5,409 nt of DNA, taken from assembly GCA_029940115.1 (NCBI GenBank), contig JAOZRQ010000484.1, forward strand, positions 1 to 5,409, given 5' to 3'. Within the stretch, counting starts at the first letter, position 1. The number at the start of each line of letters is the position of its first letter. Position numbers and translations under genes: made by a program. The notes beneath the pieces are model-generated. The model was not told the origin of the DNA. It saw nothing but the letters and a program-made list of their open reading frames with translations, and did no database searches. Of the stretch, positions 1 to 5,363 are shown one piece after another. The DNA is from Desulfobacterales bacterium. GTDB taxonomy: Bacteria; Desulfobacterota; Desulfobacteria; Desulfobacterales; 4be13.

Positions 1-20
1 TGAAGGCGGAACTGCAAACT
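1..20. repeat. Partial copy of a dispersed palindromic repeat, cut by the window edge
   Basis: The first 20 bases, TGAAGGCGGAACTGCAAACT, are identical and in the same orientation to 5341-5360, which is most of the right arm of the 63-bp palindrome at 5301-5363. The match stops at base 21. The left part of this copy, if it exists, lies outside the window. An exact 20-mer at both ends of a 5.4 kb window is not expected by chance, so this is probably a dispersed intergenic repeat family. Confidence 0.7.
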
Positions 21-130
21 GGGGATCCCGGACAAACATTATGTTGAAATCTCTAGAACCAGCCTTGCTGATCTCACATGCCCCTTCTCCTGCAGAGTAG
101 GCTGTAAGTTTAGAGCTTGCAACTTGGAAG

Positions 131-158
131 TTACAGCTTACAGTCTACAGCTTACAGT
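131..158. repeat. Four tandem heptads (TTACAGC-type)
   Basis: Four 7-bp units, TTACAGC, TTACAGT, CTACAGC and TTACAGT, abut the flavodoxin stop codon at 159-161. An inverted GCTGTAA lies at 101-107. Read on the minus strand, each unit carries TAA or TAG. Because the period is 7, these stops fall successively in all three frames just past the gene. The rest of 1-130 shows no gene that I can support. Confidence 0.7.
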
Positions 159-641
159 TTAGTCTCTGAGCCTTTTTGCCAGTTCCGCAACCCGCCGGCC
201 GAGTTTCATGCCGTTCTGGACGGTGTCGCTGTCCGGTGCGCCCACACAGGCTGTCCCGTAATGTCCGGTGGCAGACAAGGGATCCCCGGCGACAATCATG
301 CCATAGATCAGCAGGCACTGGATCACCGACATCATCGTCGTCTCCTTGCCGCCTGTGGGATCTCCGGATGTCGCAAAGGCCGCCCCGATCTTCCCTTCCA
401 TTTTTTTGCGTGTTCCCACAAACTCATCGAACACCTTCTTCAGCTCCGCGGCCATCCCGCCGAAGTAAACCGGCGACCCCGCGATCACCCCTTCCGAGGA
501 GACGAAATCATCTTTTGTCACCTCTTGGGCATTCTTCAACACAGCGTTCATCCCTTCCACCTCATCAACGCCTTTGCCAATTGTCTCAGCCAGCTTTTTT
601 GTATTTCCGCCTTTTGAAAAATAAAGAACCAAAATCTGCAC
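159..641 (-). CDS. Flavodoxin-fold protein (NADPH-dependent FMN reductase / WrbA-like)
   Basis: This 160-residue cytoplasmic protein probably binds FMN and takes part in electron transfer or quinone/flavin reduction. The N-terminus is beta-strand QILVLYFS followed by the FMN phosphate loop S-K-G-G-N-T (residues 9-14), the usual flavodoxin position. GSPVYFGGMAAELKKVFDEF (55-74) is the flavin-ring loop and following helix typical of the WrbA/flavodoxin_2 type. ATSGDPTGGKETT (90-102) and the following LLIYGMIVAGDP (110-121) match the second flavin loop and core strand of the same group. The length is normal for a single-domain member. The start is GTG, chosen because GGAGGT sits 6 bases upstream and the protein begins directly with the first core strand. 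It is the last gene of the minus-strand series, 176 bp after the channel gene, so it could have its own promoter. The substrate cannot be read from the sequence. Confidence 0.92.
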   Translation of the reverse strand: MQILVLYFSKGGNTKKLAETIGKGVDEVEGMNAVLKNAQEVTKDDFVSSEGVIAGSPVYFGGMAAELKKVFDEFVGTRKKMEGKIGAAFATSGDPTGGKETTMMSVIQCLLIYGMIVAGDPLSATGHYGTACVGAPDSDTVQNGMKLGRRVAELAKRLRD

Positions 642-647
642 TTTGTT

Positions 648-653
648 ACCTCC
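648..653 (-). promoter_or_regulatory. Strong Shine-Dalgarno site of the flavodoxin gene
   Basis: On the minus strand GGAGGT is followed by six bases and then GTG (641-639). This near-perfect site decides the GTG start over any internal ATG. Confidence 0.8.
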
Positions 654-662
654 CGTGTAAAT

Positions 663-700
663 CAGTTAAAGAGTTTAAGAGTTTGTGAGTTTGTGAGTGT
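663..700. repeat. Octad repeat array (GAGTTTGT-type)
   Basis: The units GAGTTTAA (671-678), GAGTTTGT (679-686) and GAGTTTGT (687-694) are followed by a partial GAGTGT (695-700) and preceded by a degenerate CAGTTAAA (663-670). The array lies 22 bp upstream of the flavodoxin start, between it and the end of the channel gene. It is similar in style, but not in sequence, to the heptads at 131-158 and 4414-4427. The rest of this intergenic stretch (701-817) has only a weak hairpin (stem CACGAG/CTTGTG at 785-800) with no T-run, so I do not call a terminator. Confidence 0.7.
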
Positions 701-817
701 CCGCCTTCGGGGCCGGAGCTGCAATGGGAGAACACTTTGTGGCCCCAACTGGGAGGCGGGTCAGTATTCCTTTTGGAAGCGGCTCACGAGTGTTCTTGTG
801 ACTGATCATGACCCCAT

Positions 818-3800
818 TCAGAACCCGAAGAACTTCTTCATCCCCTCAAAAATCTGCTCGGCAAGATTCTTTTCCTCCTCTGCCGATGGCTCTTGGGAAC
901 TCATTTTTGCGGCAGTCGCCATCTTTCGTTTGCCCAGCACCTCACTCAGAGGCTCGGAGACTTCGGGGCGATTCCTGAAGACCGGGTCAATGTCCGCCTT
1001 GGTGATCTCATAAAGATGGGTGTCTGTCAGGGAGATGACGGAGGCCATTCTCTTCTCGCCAGTCAACAATGCCATCTCGCCGAAAATGTCGCCGGTCCCC
1101 AGACGGGCGACCTCGAACTCATTTCCATTCTTTGAGACCTTGATGCTGAGTGATCCCTCCGCGATCAGGAACATGGAGTCGCCCGAATCTCCCTGCTGGA
1201 CCACGGTCTGGGCGGGCCGGAAATACCAGTTGCGCATCCTCTTGCTGAGTTCGCTCTTTTCCTCATCGGAGAAGGGTTTGAATATATCCTGATCCTCCAG
1301 CAACGCACGCGTTTTGGAGAGTTTCCCCTTGGTCTTCTTCATCCCCTGGAACCACAACTGGACCTCCTGGCGTTCCATGACATGCCGGATGCCGGCATGT
1401 TTCAGGTGGGTCCACACGCTGTCCCAGATCGCCTCGTTGTGCGCGAACTTCATCCCATAGTCGGCCACATAGACACCGATCAGATAATTTGCCGCCCAAG
1501 ACTCGCTCTGCCCGGTCATCCCCCGGGTCAGGCCCAGAAACCGGGTCCCGATCGGGTGTTTCGGATCATCCGTGATCACCCCCTCTGCTGACAGGGCCGC
1601 GTCTTTGAGCACCTTCTTGACCCGTTCAGGCGAATGCGTCGGATCCACATGGATGGTGAAATATTTCCAGTACCCCTTGTTGTCATTATGGCTGAAATTC
1701 TCAATGGGAGATTCAGACGCTTGGCTGTTTGGAATGCATAAGACCGTGTCATCCCTTGTCTTCAGGCGGGTGGTCCGCCAACTGATGTCCATCACCTTCC
1801 CCTCGGTGAAGCCTCCGATCTTGACCCAGTCGTCAATCTTGAAGGGGCGTTCCAGATTCATGGCAATCCCGGAGAAGATGTTTGAGATGTTCACCTGGAC
1901 CGCCAGCCCGATGATCATGGCCAGGACACCGCCGGTGGCTAGCAGACTGGTGAGCCTCTGATCAAAGACAAACCCGATGATCGCCATCACGGCCAGAATG
2001 TAAATGACCAAGGAGATGATGACCCGCACGATCTGGGGGATCGGCTGTCCGGTCCGCTCCTCAGCCGGAGTATAGGCGAAGCGTTCCGCGCCCATTGTCA
2101 GAAAAAAGGCTGTCGCCAGCCACCAGAATATGTCAAAGGTGATGACGATGTTCTCAAACAGGGACATGGTGAGTCTTTGCGAAAGCATGTACAACACAAG
2201 CACCTCGGCGGTGATCAGCACCAAGACCGCAAACCCGATCTGAACAAACCAGAGCGGCTTTGCTTGGGGGGTGAGGTCCGGAAATATGCCGAAAATTTTC
2301 TTCTGGGGAATGGAACCTTGGCCATCCGCTTCAGGTTTCTGTCCCCCCTTTTTCGATTTTCCCTTGATTAGTGATCTGAGGAGGAGGGTTCCCATGGCGC
2401 TGAATATCAGCAGCCATACGGCATAACTAACAGGGATGCTCCGCCGCAGGCTGAGTTCGTCCTCAACGATCTGAATGCCGAGATTGAACTGGGAATATTC
2501 AAGGATTCCGCCTCGGACGTTGAAGAATTCCGGATCTCCGAGCAGGGACTTTTCTGCAATGTTCTGGAAAAATAGCACCTCGCTGATCTTCCACCCATGT
2601 TTCATCTCGGTGAGGACCTTGCTCTCCTGCCCCCCTTCGGAGGTGGTTTCGACCCTGCCAAGACTTCCCCGGACGCCCATCGGATTCAGTATCTTGGACC
2701 GGTTCATCTTTTCAACCAGCGCTGCATCGTTTGACAGCCTCATGCCGAGCACATCCTTGACCATGATCAGATTGTTTCTGTCCATGGCGCGGGGCCGGAA
2801 GCTGACCCCTAGGATGTGTCGGCCAAAGATATGGAGGTTTGGCAGAAAATCGGCCTGGAATCTCGCCTTGACATGAAACAGGCGATAGTCGGGCTTCTCC
2901 TGGGCAAGAGATTTGGAAAGACTGATCGGATCCACCGCGTTGAGAAACTCCATCTCATGGACTTTGATATTCCCCTGAAATCGGAACCAGAGGTAAAAAT
3001 CGAGCATATAGGTGAACGTGCCCACATCCAGCTCGCTGATCTCATTGATCTCTATGCCGGTGTAAACCACATTGGTCTTGTAGGAATGCTTGCCGTCAAA
3101 TTTTATGATCCGCCCCTCCTTGACTGCTTGGTCAAAGTTGGGCACCTCATTGATGTTCGGGACCGTGCGAAACTGGGTCAGGGCGGAGATCAGTCGCTGG
3201 TGCTTGTAGGTGGCCACATAGATCGGCTTTTGGGAATCCCCTTGCTCGTCAAAATAGTTGTATCCGGTGACCCCTTCCACCGCCTCGTACATGCTGGTGA
3301 GGTTCGCGAGCCATTCCCTGAGTCTCTTCCGGTCCGCCCTTACCGTGTCCCGCCCTCCTTGGACACCCGATTTTCTGATGCCTTCGATGGCCACCACCGC
3401 GGTGTCATGGGCAAACGCGGCGTGCCAGCCAGCCTCCTCCTTGTATCTTGCCTTGTAGGCCTCTTGGAACTTCAGTCCCTTCTCATTGGTGATGTCGGAT
3501 GTCCAAGGGGTGGTGACATATATCCCGTCGGTATAATATCCGGGACTGCTTTTTTCCTTGGGATAGTCGTTGAACGCATACTGAAAGGCTTCCGAGGCAA
3601 ACGCGTCCGGAGCCATGATCGGATTTTTGATGAGGAGGTCGCGCATCCTTTTCACCAACCGAATCCCCTCGGGCGCATGGGTGGCCAGGAAGATGATGCC
3701 GGCATCCTTTTTATACTGCAACTCATTGACGATATGTTCCAAGTCCTTTTTCAGGAATTTGCTGCCCACTTCAAAGGCCCATCTGTACTTGATCTTGACA

Positions 3801-4384
3801 TCGAGATCCTTGACTCTCTCCTCAAACACGCTCGCGAGGTAAGCGCCGTACTCGTCATAATCACGGATGATGCTGACGGTGTCATATCCCAACACCTTTT
3901 TCGCATATGTTGCCAGAAACCGGCCCTGGAGTCTGTCGTTAAACGTGGACCTGAAATACCATTCATTTTCCTTGGTCACCTTCACATTGGTGGACGCGGG
4001 GCTGATGGCCGGAATGCCATAAGACTTGTAAATTTCCCCCGCGGCAATGGAACAGGAGCTGTAATGATGTCCGATCACGGCAACCGCACGGTTTTCCCTT
4101 CGAATCTCAATGGCCTTTGCCCTGGCGATGTTCTGCTTGTTCTGATCATCATACACATCAAGAACAATCTCTTTCCCGTTGATTCCGCCTTTTTCATTGA
4201 TCTCTTCAATATAGAGTCTGACACCCTGCTTAAAAGATCTTCCCACATTTTCATTTTCACCGGTCATGGGACCCACCAGAGCGATATGAATGCCACCCTC
4301 TTTGAAAAACGCCTGATAAGCCCACCAGCATGGAATGACAGCCACAAGCAGGATAATTGAGACAACGAGCCTAGTTTTTTTCAT
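818..4384 (-). CDS. Multidomain receptor channel: periplasmic binding protein + pLGIC-like domain + MscS channel + cNMP-binding domain
   Basis: This 1188-residue inner-membrane protein probably couples ligand sensing to an MscS-type pore. Domains in order: signal anchor (about 5-25); Peripla_BP_6/LivJ-type domain (33-400) with GPMTGENENVG, GHHYSSCSIAA and SPASTN like amino-acid-binding proteins; a beta-rich domain (436-650) with DFYLWFRFQGN resembling a pentameric ligand-gated channel extracellular domain; helix 651-672 and a basic loop (KGKSKKGGQK); helices about 709-735, 743-767 and 785-807; MscS pore helix and beta domain (811-897), including GLAVQVNISNIFSG, ERPFKIDDWVKIG and IPNSQASESPIENFS; MscS C-terminal alpha/beta domain (905-1012); cyclic-nucleotide-binding domain (1030-1150) with E1103 and R1112 in place; charged tail. 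Helix parity puts the sensors in the periplasm and the MscS and cNMP ends in the cytoplasm. There are no internal stops or frameshifts. The ATG start gives the signal anchor directly, though its ribosome site is weak (GGGTAAC). The Cys at 19 follows Pro, so it is not a lipobox. Ligand and ion selectivity are unknown. Confidence 0.95.
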   Translation of the reverse strand: MKKTRLVVSIILLVAVIPCWWAYQAFFKEGGIHIALVGPMTGENENVGRSFKQGVRLYIEEINEKGGINGKEIVLDVYDDQNKQNIARAKAIEIRRENRAVAVIGHHYSSCSIAAGEIYKSYGIPAISPASTNVKVTKENEWYFRSTFNDRLQGRFLATYAKKVLGYDTVSIIRDYDEYGAYLASVFEERVKDLDVKIKYRWAFEVGSKFLKKDLEHIVNELQYKKDAGIIFLATHAPEGIRLVKRMRDLLIKNPIMAPDAFASEAFQYAFNDYPKEKSSPGYYTDGIYVTTPWTSDITNEKGLKFQEAYKARYKEEAGWHAAFAHDTAVVAIEGIRKSGVQGGRDTVRADRKRLREWLANLTSMYEAVEGVTGYNYFDEQGDSQKPIYVATYKHQRLISALTQFRTVPNINEVPNFDQAVKEGRIIKFDGKHSYKTNVVYTGIEINEISELDVGTFTYMLDFYLWFRFQGNIKVHEMEFLNAVDPISLSKSLAQEKPDYRLFHVKARFQADFLPNLHIFGRHILGVSFRPRAMDRNNLIMVKDVLGMRLSNDAALVEKMNRSKILNPMGVRGSLGRVETTSEGGQESKVLTEMKHGWKISEVLFFQNIAEKSLLGDPEFFNVRGGILEYSQFNLGIQIVEDELSLRRSIPVSYAVWLLIFSAMGTLLLRSLIKGKSKKGGQKPEADGQGSIPQKKIFGIFPDLTPQAKPLWFVQIGFAVLVLITAEVLVLYMLSQRLTMSLFENIVITFDIFWWLATAFFLTMGAERFAYTPAEERTGQPIPQIVRVIISLVIYILAVMAIIGFVFDQRLTSLLATGGVLAMIIGLAVQVNISNIFSGIAMNLERPFKIDDWVKIGGFTEGKVMDISWRTTRLKTRDDTVLCIPNSQASESPIENFSHNDNKGYWKYFTIHVDPTHSPERVKKVLKDAALSAEGVITDDPKHPIGTRFLGLTRGMTGQSESWAANYLIGVYVADYGMKFAHNEAIWDSVWTHLKHAGIRHVMERQEVQLWFQGMKKTKGKLSKTRALLEDQDIFKPFSDEEKSELSKRMRNWYFRPAQTVVQQGDSGDSMFLIAEGSLSIKVSKNGNEFEVARLGTGDIFGEMALLTGEKRMASVISLTDTHLYEITKADIDPVFRNRPEVSEPLSEVLGKRKMATAAKMSSQEPSAEEEKNLAEQIFEGMKKFFGF

Positions 4385-4413
4385 GATCTGTTACCCGGTT
4401 CTGGGTTCTCCAG

Positions 4414-4427
4414 CAACTGACAACTGA
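4414..4427. repeat. Two tandem heptads CAACTGA
   Basis: CAACTGA occurs twice in direct succession, followed by a partial CAATCAATCATC. The repeat lies 30 bp upstream of the channel gene start and is probably in its leader. It is a third short-period array in this window. Confidence 0.55.
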
Positions 4428-4439
4428 CAATCAATCATC

Positions 4440-4470
4440 GGATGGCTGAAAGAAGCTTTCATCTGCATCC
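4440..4470 (-). other. Imperfect hairpin in the channel gene leader
   Basis: GGATG (4440-4444) pairs with CATCC (4466-4470), and TGAAAG (4447-4452) pairs with CTTTCA (4456-4461), leaving a 3-base loop and a small asymmetric internal loop. It lies about 50 bp past the DUF3147 stop and 55 bp before the channel start. No clear T-run follows in either direction, so it may be a weak terminator or only a leader structure. Confidence 0.35.
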
Positions 4471-4493
4471 TAATTTAAAGTACCCCTAAATCC

Positions 4494-4523
4494 GTTATAA
4501 TCAGGACAATTTCCTTCTTTCAT
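4494..4523 (-). promoter_or_regulatory. Possible sigma70-type promoter for the channel gene
   Basis: On the minus strand ATGAAA (4523-4518, 4 of 6 to TTGACA) is followed by an 18-bp spacer and TATAAC (4499-4494, 5 of 6). It overlaps the DUF3147 stop codon. Transcription from here would give a leader of about 100 bases containing the hairpin and heptads. A single weak -35 box makes this tentative; the gene may instead be read through from upstream. Confidence 0.3.
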
Positions 4524-4852
4524 CTTAAGACATATTGGAGGACTATCGCTGCAAGGAGCCAGATCCCAAAACTGGAAGCCAGAACACCAGGCAGAGATAC
4601 TTGATTCTTGAAGCAAAGCAATGCAACGAGGAAAAAGAGGATGCTGGGCAGAATACCCCAGAGCGCTCCTTTCGCGAAGGCTTGCATGACTTCAGCATCA
4701 CCCTTGTTCTCCAAATAGACCCACAGTAAAACCAAGGCACCAGTCAGTGGCATGACGGCGATCAATCCGGCAACGGAAGGGAACTTCTTCGCGACCGCCG
4801 TAGCAACGAGGATGACGACTATACTGAGTGCGACTTTGATCAGGATCTCCAT
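4520..4852 (-). CDS. Small four-helix membrane protein, DUF3147/GlpM-like
   Basis: This 110-residue protein is almost entirely membrane-embedded, with helices at about 2-20, 25-45, 60-85 and 88-108. The features AKKFPSVAGLIAVMPLTGALVLLWVYLE near residues 20-48 (read here as a helix-loop-helix), a polar loop with KGDAEV, and GALWGILPSILFFL after it match the pattern of DUF3147, the family that includes Pseudomonas GlpM, which is also about 110 residues long. No catalytic residues are visible and the biochemical role of the family is not firmly established. The start is ambiguous: ATG ATG occurs at 4855-4850 with GGAG (4863-4860) upstream, 4 bases from the first and 7 from the second ATG; I take the second. 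A TTG at 4891 would extend it by 13 residues, but into a repeat-like element, so I reject it. It precedes the channel gene on the same strand, 135 bp away. Confidence 0.75.
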   Translation of the reverse strand: MEILIKVALSIVVILVATAVAKKFPSVAGLIAVMPLTGALVLLWVYLENKGDAEVMQAFAKGALWGILPSILFFLVALLCFKNQVSLPGVLASSFGIWLLAAIVLQYVLR

Positions 4853-4859
4853 CATCTGT

Positions 4860-4863
4860 CTCC
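4860..4863 (-). promoter_or_regulatory. Shine-Dalgarno site deciding the DUF3147 start
   Basis: Minus-strand GGAG precedes the doublet ATGATG. Seven bases separate it from the second ATG (4852) and four from the first (4855). It supports a start here rather than at the TTG at 4891. Confidence 0.5.
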
Positions 4864-4928
4864 AATTGTCCAACGCAAAAGTCAGCGGCAACTGGGGGCT
4901 GGAGCGAAGCGGAAGCCCCCAATTGTCC
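4862..4928. repeat. REP-like hairpin element flanked by a 10-bp direct repeat
   Basis: CCAATTGTCC occurs at 4862-4871 and again at 4919-4928. Between and into the second copy is a strong inverted repeat: CAACTGGGGGCT (4889-4900) against AGCCCCCAATTG (4914-4925), 12 base pairs with one G-T wobble, around a 13-base centre GGAGCGAAGCGGA. The arrangement looks like a 57-bp insertion (47 bp plus a duplicated 10-bp target) of a REP-type element into the junction between the small upstream gene and the DUF3147 gene. The element supplies the current stop codon (4882-4884) of the upstream reading frame. Confidence 0.5.
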
Positions 4929-5189
4929 GATTTGCATACAGGGCTGAAAAATCAAGAGTCTCTCCGTTGTCATCGGTGAATTCGACTTCGTAAGCATCAT
5001 TGCCGTGACAATGAACAACCGCACCCCGGCACGCAATTTTTTTCCGGGATGTCCGATTATATCTCCGATATAAAGTATTGCGAGATGAGCCTCCATGCTT
5101 CCGGAAGCTATGATCCATCCTGTTCTTACGACAGCATGCCGACCTTCTGTTTCTTCGACGGAAATGACGGCCTGGGCTCCAATCTTCAT
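4882..5189 (-). pseudogene. Small DUF4926-like gene split over two reading frames
   Basis: Two adjacent frames each carry half of a plausible protein. From ATG at 5189, residues 1-51 read as ordinary protein (for example AVISVEETEGRHAVVRTG and LAILYIGDIIGHPGKK) up to an A7 run (5043-5037). A -1 shift there leads into GAVVHCHGNDAYEVEF and TDDNGETLDF (about 5025-4948), which strongly resembles the core of the small DUF4926 family. Beyond the run the first frame reads unlike protein, and before it the second is arginine-rich noise. The joined product would be about 102 residues. The last dozen residues come from the REP-like element. It may be a pseudogene, a sequencing or assembly indel, or programmed -1 slippage at A AAA AAA. 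The family has no known function that I can state. The frame choice of the N-terminal half is uncertain. Confidence 0.45.
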
Positions 5190-5196
5190 ATCTCAA

Positions 5197-5224
5197 AATG
5201 TAATGCAGGCCGACAGCTTGTCAA
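5197..5224 (-). promoter_or_regulatory. Candidate sigma70 promoter with a dyad over the -35 box
   Basis: On the minus strand a consensus TTGACA (5224-5219) is followed by a 16-bp spacer and TACATT (5202-5197, 4 of 6 to TATAAT). The predicted transcription start is near 5190, only a base or two before the ATG at 5189, so that start would be leaderless. A short dyad, GCCGA (5209-5213) and TCGGC (5227-5231), brackets the -35 box and could be an operator. Both are sequence-only predictions. Confidence 0.4.
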
Positions 5225-5300
5225 GATCGGCGCCAATTTTCTTTGGGCGAGTTCAAGCATTTTTTGTGGCACTTGTTTTTCTTGGTCATTTTTCAAGCCA

Positions 5301-5363
5301 AAAAGTTTGCAGTTCCGCCTTTAGGCGGTGCCACACCGCCTGAAGGCGGAACTGCAAACTTTT
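5301..5363. repeat. 63-bp near-perfect palindrome (dispersed repeat; possible bidirectional terminator)
   Basis: The left arm 5301-5330 and right arm 5334-5363 are 30 bases each and complementary throughout, with one T-G wobble (5322/5342), around the 3-base loop CCA. Each arm holds its own smaller palindrome, CCGCCT-TT-AGGCGG (5315-5328) and CCGCCT-GA-AGGCGG (5336-5349), so the element can fold as one long hairpin or as a 14-bp stem carrying two short hairpins. The arms end in A4/T4, which could let it terminate transcription in both directions. Twenty bases of the right arm recur at 1-20. The surrounding 5225-5409 shows no supported gene. Confidence 0.85.

Noticed and set aside
23..30. GGGATCCC palindrome
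   Set aside because: An 8-bp palindrome alone is expected by chance and has no supporting context.
117..688. Plus-strand open frames opposite the flavodoxin gene
   Set aside because: They are Arg/Pro/Ser/His-rich shadow translations with no domain signal, while the minus strand encodes a clear flavodoxin with a strong ribosome site.
4326..4330. Cys19 of the channel protein as a lipoprotein attachment site
   Set aside because: The preceding residues are V-I-P; Pro just before the Cys is not compatible with a normal lipobox.
2816..4360. 514-codon open frame on the plus strand opposite the channel gene
   Set aside because: It is antisense to the convincing binding-protein domain; its translation matches no family that I recognise, and long antisense frames are common opposite GC-rich coding DNA.
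4496..4501. Perfect TATAAT on the plus strand
   Set aside because: There is no acceptable -35 box at 16-18 bp and no plus-strand gene downstream; the same AT-rich spot serves a minus-strand candidate.
4698..5036. Continuation of the 5189 frame to 4698 as a 163-residue protein
   Set aside because: After the A7 run this frame reads through DNA that codes sensibly in other frames (DUF4926-like core, then the DUF3147 gene) and has no protein-like pattern.
5037..5075. ILYIGDIIGHPGKK resembles the N-terminus of YmdB-type metallophosphoesterases
   Set aside because: Only about 14 residues match and nothing of the remaining roughly 240-residue enzyme follows in any frame; it is either a coincidence or a tiny remnant.
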